In this document: piece by piece, positions 1 to 5,520 of the stretch | How the letters are laid out: every line of letters starts with the position of its first letter | Numbering within the stretch: position 1 is the stretch's first letter | NCBI GenBank assembly: GCA_020432595.1 | Contig: JAGQGA010000379.1 | Span: 1 to 5,745 of the forward strand | Source: Anaerolineales bacterium | GTDB lineage: Bacteria; Chloroflexota; Anaerolineae; Promineifilales; Promineifilaceae | Length of the DNA stretch: 5,745 bases | Reading direction: 5' to 3' | Made by a program: the position numbers and the translations under genes | The notes under the pieces: model-generated | Seen by the model: only the letters and a program-made list of their open reading frames with translations | What the model was told of the DNA's origin: nothing | Database searches by the model: none

Positions 1-816
1 GGAAAAGTGGTCTTGGTCACCGGAGCCAATAATTTAAATGGCATTGGCGCAGCCATCGCTAGGGCTTTTGCCCGGCAAGGGGCAAAGATTTTGTTAACCT
101 ATCTCCGGCTTTCTCCCAAAGAGTTTGGCATTGATCAGCAAGAAGCACTGCAAGCCAAGGAAGCCGGATTGCCCTTTTACCACGCCAGGCGAGCTGAGCC
201 AGCGACAGAAGTTGTGAACACCATCCAAGCTGAAGGGGGGTGGGCAGCAGCGCATGAAGCTGATCTGACCAGCCCCGAACAAATCTCGCAGCTTTTTGAC
301 TGGGGTGAAAAAAATGCCGGCCCCATTGACATTCTGGTTAATAACGCGGCCGCATATCAGGATCCGGACACGATATTTTCGGCCTCGCTTGCAACCTATC
401 GCAAGACATTTGATGTCAATGTTGGGGGAACCTTGCTGATGATGGGCGAATTTGTGCGCCGATTTGAGCAACAAGGTCTCACCCGTGGCAGCATCATCAA
501 CATGAGCACAGATTCGGCACAGGCTTTTTCCGGTCAAATTAATTATGGGGCAAGCAAAGCGGCCATTGAAGCATTCACCCGCAGTGTAGCGATTGAGGTT
601 GGGCCATTGGGCATCAGAGTGAACACAATCGCTCCGGGGCCAACGCAAACGGGATATATTTCAGCCGAATTTGAAGAAATACTTAACGAAAGAATCCCGC
701 TGAAACGAATCGGCACACCAGAAGATATTGCCGATGTCGCCTTGTTTTTAGCCTCGGACCAGGCACGGTGGGTTACTGGGCAAGTGATCAAAGTATCTGG
801 TGGTCACGCATTATAG
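1..816 (+). CDS. SDR family NAD(P)-dependent oxidoreductase, 5' end outside window
   Basis: This is a classical short-chain dehydrogenase/reductase, a cytoplasmic enzyme that reduces or oxidises a carbonyl/hydroxyl group using NAD(P)(H). Numbering from the GTG codon at 7, the Rossmann glycine motif is TGANNLNGIG (residues 5-14), three residues longer than the usual TGxxxGIG. Next come D86-L87, NNAA (112-115), the active-site Asn in NVGG (N138), Ser167, and the YxxxK pair Y180/K184; Ser lies 13 residues before Tyr as in FabG. PGP (210-212) and a C-terminal VTGQ...SGGHAL complete the fold. The frame is open to the window edge and reads G-K-V-V-L-V-T, a normal SDR strand beta1, so the GTG is probably internal and only a few residues are missing. 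Residues 31-75 form an enlarged beta2-alpha2 region compared with FabG (about 244 aa). The substrate cannot be told. It is the only gene here without an ACGGCCGT palindrome. Confidence 0.93.
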   Translation, partial: GKVVLVTGANNLNGIGAAIARAFARQGAKILLTYLRLSPKEFGIDQQEALQAKEAGLPFYHARRAEPATEVVNTIQAEGGWAAAHEADLTSPEQISQLFDWGEKNAGPIDILVNNAAAYQDPDTIFSASLATYRKTFDVNVGGTLLMMGEFVRRFEQQGLTRGSIINMSTDSAQAFSGQINYGASKAAIEAFTRSVAIEVGPLGIRVNTIAPGPTQTGYISAEFEEILNERIPLKRIGTPEDIADVALFLASDQARWVTGQVIKVSGGHAL

Positions 817-864
817 ACGAGAGAACGCCCCACTAACTCTTTATTACCCACTCTGCGCTACCCT

Positions 865-873
865 TGCTACAAT
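865..873 (+). promoter_or_regulatory. Extended -10 promoter for the membrane glycosyltransferase gene
   Basis: TGCTACAAT combines an extended -10 TGn with TACAAT, which matches the sigma-70 TATAAT box at 5 of 6 positions. The likely start of transcription, about seven bases past the hexamer, falls at about 880, next to the ATG at 882. The mRNA would then be leaderless or nearly so, which fits the absence of any Shine-Dalgarno sequence. Only a weak -35 candidate (TTACCC, 844-849, spacer 18) is visible, as is common for extended -10 promoters. Inferred from sequence alone. Confidence 0.55.
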
Positions 874-881
874 CGCCGCCT

Positions 882-3344
882 ATGTTGTTGAGGACACGGG
901 GGCGCAACCCGGAAAACAGCCAAGTAAAGGTTAAACAAACCTGGTGGGCAGCGATTGGGTTGATTCTTGCCCAATATCTGCTGCTGTTGCATGGGGTAAC
1001 GGCCGTTTATTTCACCGCCGACGAACCAGCCTACATTGCCGGGGGATATGCATTGCTGGCACGAGGCACCGAAGCACTCCCCTTCTTGGCGCAGCGCGGC
1101 TATCCGCCGCTGCTGGCGGGAGCCGAAGCGCTGTTTCTCTATGCCGACAACCCCCACATTCCCGTCACCGAACTGGCCGGGTGGCCCAACAGCTTTGACC
1201 AATTTACCAGCGCCTTTAAGCCATATCTAGCACCCATTGAACGCACGCTGTTTCTAACGCGCCTGCCCACCATCTGGCTGATGGCACTGCTGGCGGCGGT
1301 GCTGTTTCGCTGGGCCAGGTCGCTATGGGGGGTCAACGGGGCGCTGCTGGCCTTGCTGGTGCTGGTGTTTGACCCGACGCTGCTGGCAAACGGCCGTTTA
1401 GCCCACACAGATGCCGGTATTGTTGCCCTCGGTACCGCTGCCCTCTACGCCGTTTGGCGCTGGACGGCCACCAAGCAATGGCCCTGGGTTATTGCCAGTG
1501 CCTGCCTGCTGGGGCTAACTCTGCTGGCAAAGGTATCGGGTGTTTTTTACGTGGTTGCTGCTGCCGTTAGCGTACTGGTAGTGCTAGTTCAAACCCCCAA
1601 AGCCCAGCGACTATCCCTTTTAATTCAAGGATTGGCTTTGTTAGGGGGGGCGGGGCTGCTGTTTTGGGGAGGCTATGCCTTCACCTGGGGGCACATTGCC
1701 AGCTTTCCCCTGCCGGTGCCAGCCCCGGCGTATTGGCAAAGCATCCTCTATTTGCGCCACTACAGCAGCGAAATCTTTGCTCTGGGTCAGCAATGGTACA
1801 CCGCCCTTTGGTGGTACTATCCCGTCAGCTTTGCTATCAAAAATCCGCTGCTGCTGTTGGCTGGCCTCCTGCTAGGAGCTGGCCAACTCATCTATGCTGG
1901 TCTACAGACAACTGGCTTGGAAATTGCTCAAAAAGATCACGCCAAGGCGCAAAGCCGCCAAGATAAAACGTTTTCCTTTGCGCCTTTGCGCCTTGGCGTG
2001 AAATCTTCTGCCTTCGTATGTCGCTGGTCTCAAGCCACTATTCTGGGGGCATTCCCTGTTCTTTATACCGCTATGGCACTGCTGATTGGCATGAACATTG
2101 GCTACCGCCACATGCTGCCCATCCACCCCTATCTTTATTTGCTCATTGGGGGTGGTATGGCAATGTGGGCTGGCCGTGGGCAGCCGTGGCGGCGCGGGCT
2201 ATTGCTGCTGGCTTGTCTGGTGTATGCGGCCGGCACATTACGCAGCTTCCCACGCGAACTTTCTTTTTTCAACAGCCTGGTGGGTGGGTCGGCCAACGGC
2301 TACCGCTACCTCAGCGATGCCAACGTGGATTGGGGGCAAACGCCGCCAGCCGACATTGCCGCCTATGTGGCAGAGAACCCAGGCATCCAGACTGCGCCGC
2401 CAGCCACCCCCTTTCGCCCCGCGCCGGGGCGCTATTTGCTGACGGCTTCGGCACTGCGTGGGGCGGGGCAGCATGACCCCCATGCCTATGGCTGGTTTCA
2501 GCAGCAGGAGCCAACGGCCGTTTTTCGTGATGCCCTGCTGGTTTACGATGTCGCTCCCTTTGACCCGCGCTGGCTGGCACAGTGCGAACAGCCCGTGCCG
2601 CCGCTGTCGGCCGAAACCATACGGGACCAAACCGGCGTGTCAGACTTGCGTATAGCCAGTTTTGACTGTTCACAATCATGGATTTACCCCACAGGTGGTA
2701 GTCAGGCGGGGATTTATGCCTTCAACTATGATCTGTTTTCCCCGCCCACGCTCCAGCTTCCTGAATTTCTTTATGGCACACCAACTGCTACAGACCCGTT
2801 TATGGCGCATCATTTGGCAGGGACGCGGCTTTCGTTTGTCAAAACGCGGGTAGATGATACCCAGGCGTTTGTTCTCTATGAAGCCACGCTGCCTCCCACA
2901 CCCCCACCTTATCCGCAAAACGGCCGTTTTGCCCCCGTTACCCTGTCACCAGCCGCCGCCGAATCGCTGGGGCAATGGCAGGCATCTGCATCCTTTAACA
3001 GCACGCTGACGTTTTTGGGCACGGCATTCACGCCGGGGGAGTCGTTTTGGGAGGTGGAAAGCTGGTGGCGGGTGGAGCAGGGGCCGGTAGAACGGCCGTT
3101 TTCCCTCATGGCGCATCTTGTTGCTAACGATGGCACTGTGGTAGCCGTGGCCGATGGGCTAGGCATTTCGCCGCTGCTGTTGCGCCCCGGTGACACCATT
3201 GTTCAACGCCACTGCTTCCCCGCCCCCCCGGAAGGCCAAGCCTACTGGCTCAAAACCGGTGCCTATTGGTCAGACAGTATCGAGCAATGGCCGCTAGATA
3301 ACGCACCTGATGCCAATGCGCTGTTTATTCCGTTGACTGAATAG
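882..3344 (+). CDS. Integral membrane glycosyltransferase, GT39 (PMT/ArnT-like) type
   Basis: This 820-residue polytopic protein resembles GT-C enzymes that move a sugar from a polyprenyl-phosphate carrier to an acceptor on the outer face of the membrane. The first hydrophobic segment (about 21-44) is followed by an acidic pair, D47-E48, in TADEPAY, the position of the catalytic acid in PMT/ArnT proteins. A second acidic site is HTD (175-177). Roughly 10-12 further hydrophobic stretches run to about 452. GYRHMLPIHPY (408-418) and SFFN...NGYRYLSDANVDWGQ (461-486) are typical of bacterial 'phospholipid carrier-dependent glycosyltransferases'. A long non-membrane part follows. Its last ~110 residues (about 708-820) look like the beta-rich domain found at the C-terminus of many Chloroflexota membrane glycosyltransferases. 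ATG 882 is preferred over TTG 864 because the latter overlaps the -10 box. Residues 352-374 are encoded by an inserted palindrome. Donor and acceptor are unknown. Confidence 0.85.
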   Translation: MLLRTRGRNPENSQVKVKQTWWAAIGLILAQYLLLLHGVTAVYFTADEPAYIAGGYALLARGTEALPFLAQRGYPPLLAGAEALFLYADNPHIPVTELAGWPNSFDQFTSAFKPYLAPIERTLFLTRLPTIWLMALLAAVLFRWARSLWGVNGALLALLVLVFDPTLLANGRLAHTDAGIVALGTAALYAVWRWTATKQWPWVIASACLLGLTLLAKVSGVFYVVAAAVSVLVVLVQTPKAQRLSLLIQGLALLGGAGLLFWGGYAFTWGHIASFPLPVPAPAYWQSILYLRHYSSEIFALGQQWYTALWWYYPVSFAIKNPLLLLAGLLLGAGQLIYAGLQTTGLEIAQKDHAKAQSRQDKTFSFAPLRLGVKSSAFVCRWSQATILGAFPVLYTAMALLIGMNIGYRHMLPIHPYLYLLIGGGMAMWAGRGQPWRRGLLLLACLVYAAGTLRSFPRELSFFNSLVGGSANGYRYLSDANVDWGQTPPADIAAYVAENPGIQTAPPATPFRPAPGRYLLTASALRGAGQHDPHAYGWFQQQEPTAVFRDALLVYDVAPFDPRWLAQCEQPVPPLSAETIRDQTGVSDLRIASFDCSQSWIYPTGGSQAGIYAFNYDLFSPPTLQLPEFLYGTPTATDPFMAHHLAGTRLSFVKTRVDDTQAFVLYEATLPPTPPPYPQNGRFAPVTLSPAAAESLGQWQASASFNSTLTFLGTAFTPGESFWEVESWWRVEQGPVERPFSLMAHLVANDGTVVAVADGLGISPLLLRPGDTIVQRHCFPAPPEGQAYWLKTGAYWSDSIEQWPLDNAPDANALFIPLTE
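998..1007. repeat. AACGGCCGTT palindrome, copy 1
   Basis: Lies in the first membrane segment of the glycosyltransferase gene and is read T-A-V (residues 40-42). Confidence 0.9.
1389..1398. repeat. AACGGCCGTT palindrome, copy 2
   Basis: Glycosyltransferase gene; here the same bases are read N-G-R (residues 170-172), a different frame from copy 1. Confidence 0.9.
1937..2001. repeat. In-frame palindromic element inside the glycosyltransferase gene (8-base period)
   Basis: A perfect 18-base inverted repeat has arms at 1937-1954 (TCACGCCAAGGCGCAAAG) and 1984-2001, separated by 29 bases. The arms consist of octamers: CACGCCAA, GGCGCAAA and GCCGCCAA from 1938 on the left, and two TTTGCGCC plus TTGGCGTG from 1977 on the right. 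Imperfect pairing continues outward (AAGAT against ATCTT). The element adds a hydrophilic stretch (D352-K374, containing H-A-K-A-Q and L-R-L-G-V) to a loop between two membrane segments without breaking the frame. Similar TTTGCGTC/TTTGCGCC-type repeats are scattered in many environmental bacterial genomes, usually between genes. Confidence 0.85.
2513..2522. repeat. AACGGCCGTT palindrome, copy 3
   Basis: Soluble C-terminal half of the glycosyltransferase; read T-A-V. Confidence 0.9.
2917..2930. repeat. AACGGCCGTT palindrome, copy 4 (14-base perfect palindrome)
   Basis: The decamer extends to AAAACGGCCGTTTT. Glycosyltransferase gene; read N-G-R. Confidence 0.9.
3091..3100. repeat. AACGGCCGTT palindrome, copy 5
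   Basis: Glycosyltransferase gene; read E-R-P-F, the third possible frame. Confidence 0.9.
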
Positions 3345-3375
3345 ACTTTGAAGATAGAAACGCTGCACAAAGCTT

Positions 3376-3463
3376 CACAGAGAAGACACAGAGGGGCACA
3401 GAGAGAAAAACAGCTTCTCGATTTCCTCTGTGAAACTCTGTGCCATCTCTGTGTAACTCTGTG
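3376..3463. repeat. Phased CACAGAG/CTCTGTG inverted repeat array between convergent genes
   Basis: Three CACAGAG heptamers (starts 3376, 3387, 3397) face four CTCTGTG heptamers (starts 3426, 3436, 3447, 3457). Spacings are 11 and 10, then 10, 11 and 10 bases, about one DNA turn each. The innermost perfect pairing is GGCACAGAG (3395-3403) with CTCTGTGCC (3436-3444); outer units pair with one-base bulges. The array fills most of the 133-base gap between the glycosyltransferase stop and the hisF stop. It could slow transcription from either side, but there is no T-tract of an intrinsic terminator. Confidence 0.8.
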
Positions 3464-3477
3464 TCACTTCTTACTTG

Positions 3478-4254
3478 TTAATGGAACCGCACCGGGATGC
3501 CCCGCGCCGCCAAATGCCGCTTCACGTCGCCAATGGACAACTGCTTGAAGTGAAACAGCGAGGCCGCTAGTGCCGCATCTGCCTTGCCATCCGTCAGTGC
3601 CTGGGCAAAATGGTCAAGCTTGCCCGCCCCGCCAGAGGCAATAACCGGAATGCCAACCGCTTCGGCAATGGCCCGCGTCAGCGTCAGATCGTACCCTTCC
3701 TGCGTTCCGTCACCGTCCATGCTGGTGAGCAAAATCTCGCCTGCGCCTAGCCGCTCCACCTCTTTCGCCCACTCCACTGCATCCAGCCCCGTTGCTTTGC
3801 GCCCCCCGCTAACAAACACTTCCCACTTTGGTGCTTTGAGGTCGCCCCCCGGCATCCGCCGTGCATCAATGGCGACCACAATCGCCTGGCTGCCAAACGC
3901 CTCTGCCCCCTCGCTAATCAGCGTCGGGTTTTGCACCGCCGCCGAGTTGATGCTGATTTTGTCGGCTCCGGCGCGTAAAATGCCACGCATGTCGCCCACG
4001 GTGCGAATGCCGCCGCCGACGGTGAAGGGGATAAAGACCTGCTCCGCGACCGCTTTTGCCATTTCCAGCACCGTGTCGCGGTTTTCATGGGTGGCGGTGA
4101 TGTCGAGAAAAATGAGTTCATCGGCTCCCTCGGTATCATAAATCCGCGCCTGTTCCACCGGGTCACCCGCGTCAACCAAATCTACAAAGTTGACACCCTT
4201 GACCACACGGCCGTTTTTGACATCTAAACAGGGAATAATTCGCTTTGCTAACAC
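3478..4254 (-). CDS. hisF: Imidazole glycerol phosphate synthase, cyclase subunit HisF
   Basis: HisF is the (beta/alpha)8-barrel synthase subunit that uses ammonia from the glutaminase HisH to turn PRFAR into imidazole glycerol phosphate and AICAR, joining histidine to purine synthesis in the cytoplasm. The 258-residue product has the full family length and an intact set of motifs. These are [18 protein letters not shown] at the N-terminus with catalytic D11, FLDITAT (49-55), GGGIR (80-84), second catalytic D130 in [17 protein letters not shown] (175-184), and IASGGAG for phosphate binding near the end. It starts at a GTG, fixed by the M-L-A-K-R-I family N-terminus and a GAGGA site eight bases upstream. 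It is the last gene of the hisA-VOC-hisF set, 32 bases after the VOC gene. HisH is not in the window and must be encoded elsewhere. Confidence 0.97.
   Translation of the reverse strand: MLAKRIIPCLDVKNGRVVKGVNFVDLVDAGDPVEQARIYDTEGADELIFLDITATHENRDTVLEMAKAVAEQVFIPFTVGGGIRTVGDMRGILRAGADKISINSAAVQNPTLISEGAEAFGSQAIVVAIDARRMPGGDLKAPKWEVFVSGGRKATGLDAVEWAKEVERLGAGEILLTSMDGDGTQEGYDLTLTRAIAEAVGIPVIASGGAGKLDHFAQALTDGKADAALAASLFHFKQLSIGDVKRHLAARGIPVRFH
4207..4214. repeat. ACGGCCGT palindrome, copy 6
   Basis: Near the 5' end of hisF, in the conserved K-N-G-R-V-V-K motif. The minus strand reads AACGGCCGTG, so nine of the ten decamer bases are present. Confidence 0.85.
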
Positions 4255-4261
4255 AATTTCA

Positions 4262-4266
4262 TCCTC
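4262..4266 (-). promoter_or_regulatory. Ribosome binding site of hisF
   Basis: On the minus strand GAGGA precedes the GTG start, with 7-8 bases between. It supports the GTG over a nearby ATG (minus strand, 4263-4261) that is out of frame and hits a stop after four codons. It is the only clear Shine-Dalgarno site in the window. Confidence 0.6.
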
Positions 4267-4286
4267 AGATTAAATTCCTGATGACC

Positions 4287-4676
4287 TTATAGTGTAATCT
4301 CAATTTGGTTGCCCTCAGGATCAAGCACGACGCTTTCATAGTAGCCATCACCTGTGGTTCGCGGCTCGCCAATGATCGCGCAGCCGTTTTGACGCAAAAT
4401 TTCAGTGAGTGCGTTGACTTGGGCTTTGCTGCCAACGGCTATTGCCAAATGGACATAGCCCCGATGTTCGCGTTGCACGGTGTTTGGATTGTCGCCAATG
4501 TCGGCGCGGTGCATGATTTCTAGCCGTGTGCCGCTGTCAAAGCTGATAAAGTAGGAAGTGAAGCCTGTGCCAGGGTTACTGTATTTTGGGTTAGCACGGC
4601 CGTTAAAATAGGTCTCATAAAACGTCCGCATCCTTTCCAAATCAGCTACCCAGATGGCAATGTGTTCGATGTGCAT
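4287..4676 (-). CDS. VOC family (glyoxalase I-like) metalloprotein
   Basis: This 129-residue protein has the vicinal-oxygen-chelate fold: two beta-alpha-beta-beta-beta modules, about 1-60 and 72-129. It begins HIEHIAIWVADLERMRTFYE and ends SVVLDPEGNQIEITL, both typical of the family. Four residues fall at the metal-ligand positions: H5, E53 (RLEIMH), H76 (YVHLAIAV) and E126 (QIEI). This is the same H-E-H-E set as E. coli GloA (H5, E56, H74, E122), so a divalent metal is expected. Substrate cannot be deduced; many relatives are annotated only as 'glyoxalase/bleomycin resistance' proteins, and an actual glyoxalase I role is not shown. It lies between hisA (39 bases upstream) and hisF (32 bases downstream) on the same strand and is probably cotranscribed. 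No Shine-Dalgarno sequence precedes the ATG. Confidence 0.9.
   Translation of the reverse strand: MHIEHIAIWVADLERMRTFYETYFNGRANPKYSNPGTGFTSYFISFDSGTRLEIMHRADIGDNPNTVQREHRGYVHLAIAVGSKAQVNALTEILRQNGCAIIGEPRTTGDGYYESVVLDPEGNQIEITL
4596..4603. repeat. ACGGCCGT palindrome, copy 7
   Basis: Inside the VOC gene at residues N25-G26-R27; the minus strand reads AACGGCCGTG. Confidence 0.85.
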
Positions 4677-4715
4677 GTCGTAAGTATGCGATTGGACGAC
4701 TGAGATATTAATCTC

Positions 4716-5459
4716 TTATTTGCTGATCCCCAGTCTCTCTATCGCTTTTATCAAATCAACCCGCCCATCGTACAGCGCACGGCCGATAATGACGCCGTTG
4801 ACCCCCTGTTCTGCCAAAGCCAAGCAGTTGTCTACATCGGCGAGTGAGGCCACGCCGCCGGAGGCGATGACTTGCAGCCCGGTGGTCTGGGCAAGCTGGG
4901 CGGTGGCGGCGGCGTTGACCCCGGTCAGCACGCCGTCGCGGCTGATGTCGGTGTAGATGGCGGTGCGGATGCCGAGGGCGACCATTTGTTGGCCAAGGGT
5001 GGCGGGAGAAACGGCCGTTTCTTCCACCCACCCCCGCGTCTTCACCTTCCCATCCCGCGCATCAATGCCCACCGCTACCCGGTCGCCGCCAAACTGCGCC
5101 ACCGCTTCGGCCACTAATTCTGGATGTTCAATTGCCACCGTACCCAAAATGACGCGGCTTACCCCTGCGGCCAACGCCCGTTCCACATCCGCCAGCGTGC
5201 GGATGCCGCCGCCAAACTGCACCTTGGCGCCTAGCTGCGTTAACGTGGGCAACGCCTGCCAGTTGGCCGTGCCCGCCTCATCAAACGCGCCATCCAGGTT
5301 GACAACGTGGAGCCAACGGCTACCGGCCGTTACCCACTGCTGCCCCATTGCCGCTGGGTCGTCGCCAAACACTGTTTGCTGCGCCGGGTCGCCATATTTT
5401 AGGCGAACGACTTTGCCATTTCGCAGGTCAATGGCGGGGTAAATGTCGAAAGTGGTCAT
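4716..5459 (-). CDS. hisA: ProFAR isomerase HisA
   Basis: HisA is the (beta/alpha)8-barrel isomerase that converts ProFAR to PRFAR, the substrate of HisF. The product is 247 residues, close to E. coli HisA (245). Visible features are IYPAIDLRNGKVVRL with catalytic D11, HVVNLDGAF (51-59), FGGGIR (82-87), second catalytic D133 in VGIDARDG, W144, YTDISRDG (169-176) and IASGGVAS toward the C-terminus. The start is the ATG of M-T-T-F-D-I-Y; the frame runs on upstream to GTG 5510, but those 17 codons translate the hairpin and have no family counterpart. No Shine-Dalgarno sequence precedes this ATG, and the hairpin at 5464-5517 ends four bases upstream of it, so expression may depend on read-through from the YceI-family gene or on a start signal not recognised here. 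Confidence 0.96.
   Translation of the reverse strand: MTTFDIYPAIDLRNGKVVRLKYGDPAQQTVFGDDPAAMGQQWVTAGSRWLHVVNLDGAFDEAGTANWQALPTLTQLGAKVQFGGGIRTLADVERALAAGVSRVILGTVAIEHPELVAEAVAQFGGDRVAVGIDARDGKVKTRGWVEETAVSPATLGQQMVALGIRTAIYTDISRDGVLTGVNAAATAQLAQTTGLQVIASGGVASLADVDNCLALAEQGVNGVIIGRALYDGRVDLIKAIERLGISK
5007..5022. repeat. AACGGCCGTT palindrome, copy 8 (16-base perfect palindrome)
   Basis: The longest copy, AGAAACGGCCGTTTCT, lies in hisA and is read E-T-A-V at residues 147-150, in a stretch of HisA outside the catalytic motifs. Confidence 0.9.
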
Positions 5460-5463
5460 GATG

Positions 5464-5517
5464 GTGGTACGTGGTGCGTGGTGCGTGGTGAAAAACGTAC
5501 CACGCACCACGTACCAC
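5464..5517. repeat. Long hairpin between the YceI-family gene and hisA (7-base period)
   Basis: Arms 5464-5482 (GTGGTACGTGGTGCGTGGT) and 5499-5517 are perfect 19-base inverted copies. After one mismatch (G5483/T5498) three more pairs follow, leaving an eight-base loop (5487-5494). Both arms are tandem heptamers of the type TGGTACG/TGGTGCG. The hairpin starts three bases after the YceI stop codon and ends four bases before the hisA ATG, so it occupies nearly the whole 61-base gap. On the minus-strand transcript no U-tract follows, so it is not a standard intrinsic terminator. It could pause RNA polymerase, protect mRNA ends, or be a mobile repeat. Confidence 0.88.
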
Positions 5518-5520
5518 GCA

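Noticed and set aside
864..881. TTG start for the glycosyltransferase, six codons upstream of ATG 882
   Set aside because: The TTG overlaps the TGCTACAAT box, has no ribosome binding site, and adds no recognisable residues.
3376..3463. CRISPR array
   Set aside because: Units are only seven bases, spacers are 3-4 bases and the units invert halfway; there are no cas genes.
3376..3480. Intrinsic terminator between the convergent genes
   Set aside because: Pairing is good but no T-tract follows the stem on either strand, so only a general barrier role is possible.
3348..3548. Plus-strand 66-codon frame after the glycosyltransferase
   Set aside because: It is a translation of the CACAGAG repeat running into the hisF 3' end; it has no start signal.
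3584..4141. Plus-strand open frame of 185 codons
   Set aside because: It is antisense to hisF, whose full set of catalytic motifs is intact; its low-complexity S/P/A-rich translation matches no family I know.
4683..4688. Minus-strand CATACT as a -10 box for a leaderless VOC gene
   Set aside because: Only 4 of 6 matches, with an equally weak TTAATA 17 bases upstream; the gap is short enough for plain operon read-through.
4702..4715. Small inverted repeat GAGAT...ATCTC after the hisA stop
   Set aside because: Arms pair only over five bases around a four-base centre; expected by chance.
4779..4786. Extra near-copies of the palindrome (also 2607-2614 and 5323-5330)
   Set aside because: They contain CGGCCG but lack one or both of the flanking A/T bases, so they were not counted.
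4957..5442. Plus-strand open frame of 161 codons
   Set aside because: Antisense shadow of hisA with no recognisable motif.
5460..5510. Longer HisA starting at GTG 5510
   Set aside because: The 17 extra codons are a translation of the hairpin and precede the normal HisA N-terminus.
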